Source of the DNA: a bacterium
GTDB lineage: Bacteria > Bacteroidota > Ignavibacteria > Kapaibacteriales > UBA2268
Length of the DNA stretch: 64,000 nucleotides
Assembly (NCBI GenBank): GCA_024711295.1
Contig: JANJTB010000028.1
Coordinates: 62,001-126,000 of the forward strand
Reading direction: 5' to 3'
This document shows, one piece after another, positions 47,401-54,449 of this stretch. Each line of letters starts with the position of its first letter. The stretch's first letter is position 1. The notes under the pieces are model-generated. The model saw only the letters and a list, made by a program, of their open reading frames with translations, had not been told where the DNA came from and ran no database searches. Position numbers and translations under genes: made by a program.

Positions 47401-47735
47401 AAACTTATGGCTTCATTTGAAACAGAGTTTCTTTGAGCAGCAAGCCTTTCAGCTCCCGGGAACATTTTCTTAACAACGATAGCACCACCTAGCTGCAATA
47501 CTTCATCAATGGAGCGTATTCCAAAATACTCAGCAGGTGTAGATAGTCTTTGAGCAAAATTGTCAACAGAAGTTATGTCAACTGCTTGTGATAATTTTAC
47601 AATTAGTTGGTTTTTGACATACTGCCCTCCTCTAGAGTCTATTCCGAATGATTGGTCATTTTCAGTTTGTGCCACGACCATGATTTGCGACAACATCATC
47701 ATCAATGCCATCATAATAAGTAATTTTATTCTCAT
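44403..47735 (-). CDS. T9SS-secreted S8 (subtilisin-like) serine protease
   Basis: 1110 residues from the ATG at 47735, which has a GGTGG site just upstream; an ATG nine codons earlier is in frame. Signal peptide to about VVAQ, then a probable pro-region. The catalytic triad is complete: Asp195 in IGIHDSG, His276 in NHGTHVAG, Ser436 in GTSMASP, with the oxyanion Asn in SSAGNS. After about residue 510 come beta-rich accessory domains, including a DUF/GATase-like segment (VFLSLGNYAEQPVYV) and PKD-like repeats. The T9SS sorting domain (LDLSNLISGTYFLII) ends in HKFIKI. A secreted or surface protease for peptide nutrition or cargo processing. It may share a transcript with the acyl-CoA ligase upstream (45-base gap). 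Confidence 0.92.
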   Translation of the reverse strand: MRIKLLIMMALMMMLSQIMVVAQTENDQSFGIDSRGGQYVKNQLIVKLSQAVDITSVDNFAQRLSTPAEYFGIRSIDEVLQLGGAIVVKKMFPGAERLAAQRNSVSNEAISLSNSLERYYKVELGAGADIERLKAKLERDNNVERVEFSYVYETNAVPNDALYSTLQHLPQIKAPQAWDIHKGENGPEVVIGIHDSGCQWDHPDLLPNLKINESEWTNKNEPLFVTQGSRLVINPLAVDGFDSDGNGYVDDVVGYNFYNVDGTPLNDPYGSTTNNHGTHVAGISAGVTNNGIGISSVSWNVKFIPTKHSHNTVGRYLYNVEEGHWFLIASGVDIINMSWGGSAYSFMDVELYTYMKSLGIILISSAGNSNRDEILFPNSYPGVYSIASVASNDKKAYYSTYGIQVDVSSPGGDATVDGGINSTVPLNNYAKFQGTSMASPLAAGLVGLVKSYKPDWSAIQIMRQVIGTTDPIEQYNPSYIGKLGNGRINALRALAESTLNLPTAPRFALFSSSCLNQDLEATINPGDVVSFNLLIRNFNKFYGPGTVKFRLISSNPDLTLVNGIVYKNVQPDDLFNLEGLTAKVSSNAQPAIVDVVVRVETIDGEFLYDFPLQFNISGGVLVYEFINGSQHQSGTFLKDELNEKGYKVIYTNSLPQQFYGFDAVFLSLGNYAEQPVYVMSSESYYALANYLSQGGKLFMDASSIFSLQLIPNVGSASLSYYFGISSATYSNNAPFTNVNGFSSSMASGLNFSSTAQPGNGYRVERYTPSSTYGGMEMLRESTYGIVGVQTSGTYGQKVVLMSFALSGYNDKTCPSTKSALVDRILNFFGLVKPLKINMPDQFSTCQYTGSVILTPGNTLDCSSNSMMNQTITGGSGNYSISWTPQSKLNNPYIANPTVSNLANNATYKISVTDNVYGSVAEFTTVVKAVLPPTIGTVLLAREKASTFIDLHKFVTNYNPDNTYNWYLNNMSNQIAPATVSNWKVPMGTNYLYVNAENESGCLSATRRIILLGTLNKDSDEDISVGLNGSATMYAYPNVVSDVINVSANFSEETHFTVKVTDLLGNDVSKLSNGFGSIYDETLDLSNLISGTYFLIIDSNTDRIVHKFIKI

Positions 47736-47780
47736 TTTGCCACCTACGAAAAAATTAAACATTAATTTCTTAGAAAAAAT

Positions 47781-49595
47781 TTATTTATACATCATTTCTA
47801 TTAATTCATTATACTTTCGTTCTACAACATGACGCTTGATGCTCATCTTTGGACTAAGCTCTCCCCCATCAACACTAAAAGGCTCCGATAGAAGTTGAAA
47901 TTTTCGAATTCGTTCAAATTTTGATAAATCTTTTTGGTAGTAATCAATTTCATCCTTAATCAATTTAATTATTTTGGGATTATTAATTAACTCTGAAATG
48001 GATTCATAACTAATAGAAAAATTCTCAGCTACAGCTTTAATTTGTTCGAAATTTGGATTAATCAATGCTGTTATATATTCTCTATTATCACCAATTAGTA
48101 TGCAATTATCAATATATCGGCTTTGCGAAATCAGATTTTCAATTGGTTGTGGTGCAATATTTTTACCACCTGATGACACAAAAATATTCTTTTTACGGTC
48201 AGTAATCAGTATATTACCTTTATCAGTAATAATACCTATATCACCGGTATAAAGCCACCCATCGTTGTCAATAGCATTATTTGTAGCTTGCTTATCATTC
48301 CAGTAACCTTTCATTATATTAGGACCTTTAGCAAGGATTTCACCTTCGGATGTTAACTTAACTTCAACATTAAATACCGGCTGACCGACTGTCCCTAATT
48401 CATTGTTATTTCTGGAATTAATCGAAATAACAGGTGATGCTTCGGTTAATCCGTATCCTTGAAGTACAGTAACCCCAATTGCTTCAAAAAACTCACCGAC
48501 ATCTACTGGCATCGGTGCTCCACCCGAAACAAAAAGTCTCAGTCTTCCACCCAGTTTAGCCCTTACCTTCGATAAAACAACTTTATCAGCTAGCTTGTAT
48601 TGAGCCGACAAGATCGGATTAATCGTATGCTTTGTTCTTGCTCTGATATACTTAGTTCCGGTATTGACTGCCCATTTAAAGATTTTTTTAGTCAGATTAC
48701 TCTCTTTATCCATGTTTATAAGCACCTTCTTCTTGATAGTCTCAAGCAATTTTGGTACTGTAGTAATCAATGTTGGCTTAATTTCCTGTATATTAGCGGG
48801 AACGCTCTCTATAGACTCAGCTAAAGATATAATTGCTCCCGAGAAAAACACTGTATAAAATCCTGCTAATCTTTCGTAAGAATGGCACAATGGCAAGTAC
48901 ATTAAGGATTCTTCCTGAGACAAATCACCAATAGCAATTATAGCAGCTTCAATATTTGATAATAAATTACCATGAGAAAGCATAACACCTTTTGGATTCC
49001 CGGTAGTGCCGCTTGTATAAATTAATGTTAACAAATCATCACGATTAATTTTTGAATATTGCTCTTTAATTATTTGCTCTCTCTCTTGTTCTGAGCGCAT
49101 TTGGCATCCACGCTCAATCAAATCACTCAAATTATGAACAAACACATTCTTCGAGTCATATTCATCACTCATTATTATTAACTGTCTCAAACTATGAAGA
49201 TGGTCTTTGAATTCAAGTACTTTACCTAGCTGAAAATTATTTGAAACTATTACAGCAGTTGCCTCACAATCCCTAAAGATTTCTTCTTCCTGCTTTGAAG
49301 TTAGAATGGGAAATAACGGAACATCGATAGCACCAATCATGTTAATTGATAAGGAAGAAATTATCCATTCAATACGATTCTCTGATACAATTCCTATTCT
49401 GTCACCTTTTCGGATACCAAGCTCTAGTAAACTGATAGCAAGGCAAGATACTTTACGTAATAATTCCGCATGAGAAAGCTCTGTCCAACTACCTTTTGAT
49501 TTGTATCTGAATGCCGGCTTATCAATTTGGGAAGAGAGTTTACATCTTGCTGTAAGCAACTCTGGGATACTTTGCATATTAATTATGTTATGCAT
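47781..49595 (-). CDS. Long-chain-fatty-acid--CoA ligase (AMP-forming)
   Basis: 604 residues, FadD15/ACSL-like length. The ANL-superfamily P-loop YTSGTTGNPKGVMLSHGN, the YGLTEASPVIS motif and GWLYTGDIG are present. ITDRKKNIFVSSGGKNIAPQPIE holds the hinge and the glycine-rich adenylation loop. It activates fatty acids as acyl-AMP and then acyl-CoA at the inner face of the membrane. It follows the SDR gene after 21 bases, indicating an operon. It can supply acyl-CoA to the hydratase and ETF genes elsewhere in the window. Confidence 0.95.
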   Translation of the reverse strand: MHNIINMQSIPELLTARCKLSSQIDKPAFRYKSKGSWTELSHAELLRKVSCLAISLLELGIRKGDRIGIVSENRIEWIISSLSINMIGAIDVPLFPILTSKQEEEIFRDCEATAVIVSNNFQLGKVLEFKDHLHSLRQLIIMSDEYDSKNVFVHNLSDLIERGCQMRSEQEREQIIKEQYSKINRDDLLTLIYTSGTTGNPKGVMLSHGNLLSNIEAAIIAIGDLSQEESLMYLPLCHSYERLAGFYTVFFSGAIISLAESIESVPANIQEIKPTLITTVPKLLETIKKKVLINMDKESNLTKKIFKWAVNTGTKYIRARTKHTINPILSAQYKLADKVVLSKVRAKLGGRLRLFVSGGAPMPVDVGEFFEAIGVTVLQGYGLTEASPVISINSRNNNELGTVGQPVFNVEVKLTSEGEILAKGPNIMKGYWNDKQATNNAIDNDGWLYTGDIGIITDKGNILITDRKKNIFVSSGGKNIAPQPIENLISQSRYIDNCILIGDNREYITALINPNFEQIKAVAENFSISYESISELINNPKIIKLIKDEIDYYQKDLSKFERIRKFQLLSEPFSVDGGELSPKMSIKRHVVERKYNELIEMMYK

Positions 49596-49616
49596 ATAAA
49601 ATACTCCGAATAAATT

Positions 49617-50405
49617 TTAAATTGTACGAAGGTAGCCGCCATCAACGGGTATAGAGGTTCCAGATATAGCTTCAGCAAAACTACTTGAAAGAAAAAGTGC
49701 CAGATAAGCAATTTCTTCAGGAGCTACAAATCTGCCTAAAGGTATTTGTGATAATATTTGTTTAGTAACCTGGTCTTCAGATAAATTACTGTTTTTTGCA
49801 GTATTTTGTATTAATGTAGTGAGCCTTTCAGTTGAAGTAAATCCTGGTAGAATACTATTAACATTTACACCATATTGTGCTAGTTCGTTCGCCATAGACT
49901 TCGCCCATGAAGCTGCAGCACCTCTGATAGTATTCGAAACACCGAGGTTATCCACCGGTTGCTTGACTGATATGGAAATGATGTTTATAATTCTGCCCCA
50001 ATTCCTTGAAATCATTCCGGGCAGAACCAGCTGAGTCAGAGTATGAGATGAAAGAATCAATCTATCAAAAGCTGTTACAAAGTCTTCATTTTCTGCTTTA
50101 GAAATTTTGCCTGCAGGAGGACCACCTGAATTATTGACAAGAATATCAATGCAATCATTCGAGGGCAGTTGAGATTTAATTACTCCGGCAGCCTGTAAAG
50201 GATTCTGGAGGTCAGCAACTATATATTTATGACTATTACCCTCAAGTAATGAACTAACATTTGTCAAATCCTTAAGACTACGGGCAACAAGAATTACATT
50301 GGCACCAGCTTTCGAAAACTCCACCGCTATACTTTTTCCGATACCTTTTGAAGCGCCACAAACCAAAGCAGTTTTGCCATTGAGATTAATATTCATACAA
50401 TTCAC
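49617..50405 (-). CDS. Short-chain dehydrogenase/reductase family protein with altered active site
   Basis: 262 residues, classical SDR size. The cofactor motif TALVCGASKGIGKSIA and the structural NNSGGPPAG (NAG-like) motif are present. The active-site Ser lies in INIISISVKQ. Where Tyr-x3-Lys should follow, the protein reads SNTIR. This belongs to a known divergent SDR branch with NNTGGPP and SNxxR signatures. The C-terminus is normal (IPLGRFVAPEEIAYLALFLSS, PVDGGYLRTI). It may therefore bind NAD(P) but not act as a standard oxidoreductase. It is the first gene of an operon with the acyl-CoA ligase, suggesting an acyl substrate. Confidence 0.88.
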   Translation of the reverse strand: MNCMNINLNGKTALVCGASKGIGKSIAVEFSKAGANVILVARSLKDLTNVSSLLEGNSHKYIVADLQNPLQAAGVIKSQLPSNDCIDILVNNSGGPPAGKISKAENEDFVTAFDRLILSSHTLTQLVLPGMISRNWGRIINIISISVKQPVDNLGVSNTIRGAAASWAKSMANELAQYGVNVNSILPGFTSTERLTTLIQNTAKNSNLSEDQVTKQILSQIPLGRFVAPEEIAYLALFLSSSFAEAISGTSIPVDGGYLRTI

Positions 50406-50440
50406 CGAATAAAAAAAAATATATCCGAATTCCAGATTAG

Positions 50441-50448
50441 CAAATATA
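50441..50448 (-). promoter_or_regulatory. Probable -7 promoter element for the SDR/acyl-CoA ligase operon
   Basis: TATATTTG on the minus strand matches TAnnTTTG, 36 bases before the start at 50405. Confidence 0.45.
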
Positions 50449-50538
50449 TGTAAATGATTGAATTATTAAAAATTTTTATTATAATTAATTGACTAAATGT
50501 TGTTATTGGTTTTCATTAATCATTGATATTTATTACAC

Positions 50539-50569
50539 TTGTATATGTTGAAAAATTTTCGTATTTTTG
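50539..50569 (+). promoter_or_regulatory. Promoter of the Tudor-like/rpsU transcript (TTG-N20-TATTTTTG)
   Basis: TTG at 50539-50541 and TATTTTTG at 50562-50569, 20 bases apart, match the Bacteroidota -33/-7 pattern. The first ATG is 41 bases downstream. Confidence 0.65.
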
Positions 50570-50609
50570 TATTCTATTAGTTCTTTCAATTTAAAATTTA
50601 TGGGTTGCT

Positions 50610-51023
50610 ATGACAGTAGTTGCTACCAAAAAAAGATCCCGTAGAGCTAAGTATATTACGCTCTACTCACCGTTTCTAATGAAAGAAACCAAGCATGAAC
50701 TGATTGGTGAACCAATCGAAACAGAAACAGGCAGACACCAGTGGGCAAGATGTACCAAGAGTCGTCACTCTCAGTTGGTGAATTTGGATGCCATAGAGAT
50801 TGATACTGATAAATCGAAGGCAGTTGTTCATATCTCCCGCGAAGATGCCAGAAGATACTCTCCCAAAGAAGAGTATAGTATTGGTGATGTGATTTTTCAT
50901 GCAGTTTGGGACGATGTTGGTATCGTAAGATCTAAAGAAGTAACAAGCAATGGTGGCAATGCAATTATTGTGCAGTTCGAAAAAAATAACGAAAAAAAAT
51001 TAATTGAAAATTTATCAAATTAA
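50610..51023 (+). CDS. Small basic protein with C-terminal Tudor/SH3-like barrel
   Basis: 137 residues. The N-terminal half is basic and unassigned (KKRSRRAKYITLYSP, WARCTKSRHSQLVNL). The C-terminal 50 residues follow the pattern YSIGDVIFHAVWDDVGIVRSKE ... AIIVQFEKNNEKKLIENL, like the Tudor/SH3-like barrel at the end of UvrD/PcrA helicases and CarD-like proteins, which contact RNA polymerase or nucleic acid. Exact role unknown. It is co-transcribed with rpsU, 36 bases downstream, which points to an RNA- or ribosome-related task, but this is inference. Confidence 0.72.
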   Translation: MTVVATKKRSRRAKYITLYSPFLMKETKHELIGEPIETETGRHQWARCTKSRHSQLVNLDAIEIDTDKSKAVVHISREDARRYSPKEEYSIGDVIFHAVWDDVGIVRSKEVTSNGGNAIIVQFEKNNEKKLIENLSN

Positions 51024-51041
51024 AATAAAAAAGAATAAACA

Positions 51042-51051
51042 AAAGGAGGTG
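51042..51051 (+). promoter_or_regulatory. Perfect extended Shine-Dalgarno of rpsU
   Basis: AAAGGAGGTG is a ten-base match to the complement of the bacterial 16S rRNA 3' tail, placed eight bases before the GTG start at 51060. It stands out because most starts in the window have at best a four-base site. It fixes the GTG as the start of rpsU. Confidence 0.88.
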
Positions 51052-51059
51052 AAAAAGAA

Positions 51060-51254
51060 GTGATAGGTGTTACTATTCAAGGCAATGAAAACATTGACAG
51101 AGCTTTGAAACGTTTTAAGAAAAAATACGAACGCTCAGGTGTTCTTAGAGAATTCAAGAAGCGTACAGCTTTCATGAAACCCTCCGTCGAAAACCGTATG
51201 GCACGACTCAAAGCGGCTCGCCGTCAACATAGATCAACTATGGATTACGATTAA
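51060..51254 (+). CDS. rpsU: Small ribosomal subunit protein bS21
   Basis: 64 residues, usual length: VTIQGNENIDRALKRFKKKYERSGVLREFKKRTAFMKPSVENR-type sequence with a basic C-terminus (AARRQHRST). bS21 sits next to the anti-Shine-Dalgarno on the 30S platform. The start codon is GTG, behind an unusually strong Shine-Dalgarno, consistent with translational self-control as described in Flavobacteriia. It shares a transcript with the Tudor-like gene and is followed by a terminator. Confidence 0.97.
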   Translation: MIGVTIQGNENIDRALKRFKKKYERSGVLREFKKRTAFMKPSVENRMARLKAARRQHRSTMDYD

Positions 51255-51282
51255 TCAAATCTGATATTGATCATATTATTAG

Positions 51283-51308
51283 AACCCGGATTTTTTTTCG
51301 GGTTTTTT
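51283..51308 (+). terminator. Rho-independent terminator of rpsU
   Basis: AACCCGGA at 51283-51290 pairs with TTCGGGTT at 51297-51304 around a T loop and is followed by more T, 29 bases past the stop. Confidence 0.8.
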
Positions 51309-51410
51309 ATTTATAAACAATCTTTTCTTTACTTTTTAGTTAATTAATTTTTTTCTGACATCAATTTTAGATTAGAAATATTATTTTTCATCAATTCCGG
51401 TTCTATAATT

Positions 51411-52787
51411 ATGAATTCTTTCAGACTAATTGCATTTTTGCTAATGTTAATTTTTGTTTCATGTCAAGTTTACAAAGGTGAACGTGAAGCAGTACTTCCC
51501 GATTTGCCGGCACCTCCTAATCATAATCCGATATTTCTAACCGACATAAAAGACGTTAGCAGCCATACACTCAAGGATCCAAAGGTAGTAGTTTCAAGGG
51601 TAGATGCTAAAACTGGCGACAAGGTGAAAATGCATATTCATTTTTTTGACCAGAATAGTTTTTACATGACAGGTGCAGCAGCTGGAGAATGGTTAAAAAA
51701 GTGGTGTAAAGGAACAATTGTTACAAATGGTGTTGAAATACCAGTCGAAAAAATGACAATAAGAGAAAGCAACATTAAAGACAGGAAACCGCTTGCCATT
51801 GCACTGGTTATGGATCACAGTGGCTCAATGGGAGAAGAGAGAGCTTATTCATGTCAGGATGCTGCAATTGAATTGATTAACTCTCTCAAGCAGGGAGACG
51901 CATTATCAATTATTAAATATGATGGAAGAGTATCACTAGAAACTCCTCTTACTACCTCAAAATCTATTCTGCTTAGCGGACTAAAAAGAAATGGTTTGGA
52001 AGGTTTTGGCGGTATGACAGCAGTTTCTGATGCTATTGACCTTGGTATTCAGGAAATCTCTAAAGCTGACAATGGAATGCAAAGAGTTGTAATTGTATTT
52101 ACTGATGGTTATGATAATTCATCAAAATTCAGTGTTAACGACGTGGTTACAAAAGCTAATAACTCTAATGTCTCTATTTGTGCTATTGATTTTGGCTACG
52201 GTATAAACAAAGGGTTTATGGAGCAATATTCTTACGGTACCAACGGAATGTACCACCACATCTACAAAAAGGACGAGTTCAAACTCGCATTTGAAGATAT
52301 GTACAAAAGATATGAATACTTTTATGTTGTTGAATTTGAGCAACCCGACTATGGTGACCATAAATTTACTTTATCTTTATGCCTGAAGGATTCTGTAATT
52401 CAGGACTCTGTTATATTCAATAATTTACCTGACATAGGTTTCATAAATCTTCTTCAGGTTTATTTTGATACAGATAAAGCAAATATTAAGAGCGAATCCT
52501 CTAAAGCTATAAAGAAAGTTGCGAAAATGATGAAATTATATCCTACTATGGCTATTGAGCTTAGAGGGCATACTGATAATTCAAATCGCACAGGCGACCC
52601 AAATTATAATTTTAAGCTGTCACAATCTCGTGCAGATGCTGTGAAGCAAGCTCTAATAAAAGAAGGCATAGGTGATAACAGAATTAATGCTGTTGGATTT
52701 GGTGAGCAAAAGCCAATTGATTCTAATGACACCCCCGAAGGTAAAGCCAAAAACAGAAGAACAGAATTTGTTATTTTAAGAAAATAA
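51411..52787 (+). CDS. VWA-OmpA fusion lipoprotein
   Basis: 458 residues. Lipobox IFVSC with lipidation at Cys18. An N-terminal beta domain (about 40-120) precedes a von Willebrand A domain with a complete MIDAS start (VMDHSGSMGEE: Asp135, Ser137, Ser139) and later VFTDGYDNSS. A short linker leads to an OmpA C-terminal peptidoglycan-binding domain (about 350-458) with YFDTDKANIKSES, ELRGHTDN, SQSRADAVKQAL and NRRTEFVI, including the Asp and Arg that bind diaminopimelate. It is therefore anchored in the outer membrane and to the cell wall with a metal-dependent adhesion domain in the periplasm or at the surface. Monocistronic. The partner ligand is unknown. Confidence 0.92.
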   Translation: MNSFRLIAFLLMLIFVSCQVYKGEREAVLPDLPAPPNHNPIFLTDIKDVSSHTLKDPKVVVSRVDAKTGDKVKMHIHFFDQNSFYMTGAAAGEWLKKWCKGTIVTNGVEIPVEKMTIRESNIKDRKPLAIALVMDHSGSMGEERAYSCQDAAIELINSLKQGDALSIIKYDGRVSLETPLTTSKSILLSGLKRNGLEGFGGMTAVSDAIDLGIQEISKADNGMQRVVIVFTDGYDNSSKFSVNDVVTKANNSNVSICAIDFGYGINKGFMEQYSYGTNGMYHHIYKKDEFKLAFEDMYKRYEYFYVVEFEQPDYGDHKFTLSLCLKDSVIQDSVIFNNLPDIGFINLLQVYFDTDKANIKSESSKAIKKVAKMMKLYPTMAIELRGHTDNSNRTGDPNYNFKLSQSRADAVKQALIKEGIGDNRINAVGFGEQKPIDSNDTPEGKAKNRRTEFVILRK

Positions 52788-52805
52788 TTCAACAGATAAT
52801 ATTTC

Positions 52806-52848
52806 AAAAAAAATCAGGGCTTGAGAATAATATCTTCCAAGCCCTTTT
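52806..52848 (+). terminator. Rho-independent terminator of the VWA-OmpA gene
   Basis: GGGCTTG at 52817-52823 pairs with CAAGCCC at 52838-52844, with an A run before and TTTT after, 30 bases past the stop. Confidence 0.8.
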
Positions 52849-52872
52849 GCTTTTCTAAGATTTCTATAAAAT

Positions 52873-52904
52873 AAAAAAGCAGTAATAAAACTCTTACTAC
52901 TGCT
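52873..52904 (-). terminator. Rho-independent terminator of the nuoLMN operon
   Basis: On the minus strand, AGCAGTAGTAA pairs with TTATTACTGCT and is followed by six T, 32 bases past the nuoN stop. Confidence 0.82.
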
Positions 52905-52935
52905 CAGAATATTTGAATTTATATTTTTAGTAACT

Positions 52936-54420
52936 TTAAAATAAGCTCTTAGCTAAATCTATAAGCGAGCCGGGTAATATTCCTAAAAGGAATACAAATA
53001 CGAAAGATATTGCCAAAGGTATCTTTGCAGATGAAATATCAGTAATAATCAATCCATTCTCATTATCTTTAAAATACATTGTCAGTACTAGTCCGATATA
53101 AAAATACATTGAAATAACAGATGAAATAACAGCTATAATAGTAAGCCATGTATATCCGCTTTCTACAGCCGCTACGAACAGCATATACTTGCCGGGGAAC
53201 CCTGCGAATGGAGGAATGCCTGCCAACGAAAACATAAATATTGCCATCAATGCAGCTATCCATGGATGATTTTTTCTTAATCCGGTATAATCATCAAAGT
53301 TCATTCTCTCATTATTTTGCTCAATTATACCAACTATTACAAATGAGCCAATTTGCATAAACAAATAAGCTGTAGCATAAAACATTATACCTGCCCAGCC
53401 ATCCTGATTATTAGCCACGATACCCATTAGCAGGTAACCAGCGTGTGCAACAGAGGAGTATGCAAGCATTCTTTTAACGTTTTTCTGTACCAATGCAGAT
53501 ATATTTCCGATTAGCATTGTAATTGCAGATATGACCGCGATTACCATTCTTGCACTATCTGTAAATTTGCTAAGCTCAAGTGAGCCGGAGGTCACTGATT
53601 CAACAGAGATATTTACAGGAAGAACAGATTTGGCAACAATAACAAATGCTATCAAAGCTGCAGCTTTGCCGGCTGTACTCATAAACCCTGTTGATACAGT
53701 AGGTGCTCCATGATAAACATCCGGTGCCCACTGATGAAATGGGAATGCAGCTGCTTTGAATGCTAAACCAACGAGCATCAGAGCAAAACCAACCTTTAAA
53801 TAAGTAATATCAAAATTGCCAGTCGTAATTTTATTCAAAATATCAGGCAAAATCATGCTTCCTGTAGCCCCATAAATCATCGCAATTCCATACACAAGAA
53901 ATCCACTGGCAAAAGAACCCAATAAAAAGTATTTTAAAGATGATTCAACTGCAGTAATTCTTGTTCTTATAAATCCTGCAAGGACGTAAAATGAAAAACT
54001 CATCAATTCAATGCCGATAAAGAGCATTAACATACTGTTTGCATGCGAAACCATAATCATACCAGCAACTGCAAACATTACCAATGAATAGTATTCTTTG
54101 TATTCTTTGAATTCACGCTTCATATATGGCTTGGAAGCAAAAATTGTCATGACACCGGCTAAACTGAAAATTATGTCAAAAAATGCAGCATAACCGCCGA
54201 ATGTGATATTGTTTCCGGTAATCGTAGTATCAAAACCGGATTTGGGTATATTTGTATTTAATGAAATCGCTGCAGATACTGCAACTGCAAGCAATGAAAT
54301 TATTGAAAAATAATAAGCAACTGCCTTGTTTTTACCGGTAAAAGCATCAACCAAAAGTACGATAACCGACAAAGCAGCTATCAAAAATAAAGGCATACCG
54401 TAAATTATTTCCATTGACAT
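52936..54420 (-). CDS. nuoN: NADH-quinone oxidoreductase subunit N
   Basis: 494 residues with about fourteen transmembrane helices. Conserved Mrp-type core: HANSMLMLFIGIELMSFSFYVL (channel Glu in GIELMS), ESSLKYFLLGSFASGF, AFKAAAFPFHQWAPDVYHGAP (key Lys), NVKRMLAYSSVAHAGYLLMG, FSLAGIPPFAGFPGKY. It is one of the three antiporter-like proton-pumping subunits in the membrane arm of complex I. It is the last gene of a nuoL-M-N operon, 29 bases after nuoM. Confidence 0.97.
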   Translation of the reverse strand: MSMEIIYGMPLFLIAALSVIVLLVDAFTGKNKAVAYYFSIISLLAVAVSAAISLNTNIPKSGFDTTITGNNITFGGYAAFFDIIFSLAGVMTIFASKPYMKREFKEYKEYYSLVMFAVAGMIMVSHANSMLMLFIGIELMSFSFYVLAGFIRTRITAVESSLKYFLLGSFASGFLVYGIAMIYGATGSMILPDILNKITTGNFDITYLKVGFALMLVGLAFKAAAFPFHQWAPDVYHGAPTVSTGFMSTAGKAAALIAFVIVAKSVLPVNISVESVTSGSLELSKFTDSARMVIAVISAITMLIGNISALVQKNVKRMLAYSSVAHAGYLLMGIVANNQDGWAGIMFYATAYLFMQIGSFVIVGIIEQNNERMNFDDYTGLRKNHPWIAALMAIFMFSLAGIPPFAGFPGKYMLFVAAVESGYTWLTIIAVISSVISMYFYIGLVLTMYFKDNENGLIITDISSAKIPLAISFVFVFLLGILPGSLIDLAKSLF

Positions 54421-54449
54421 ATAATAATCCGATTATTTTTGACTATTTT

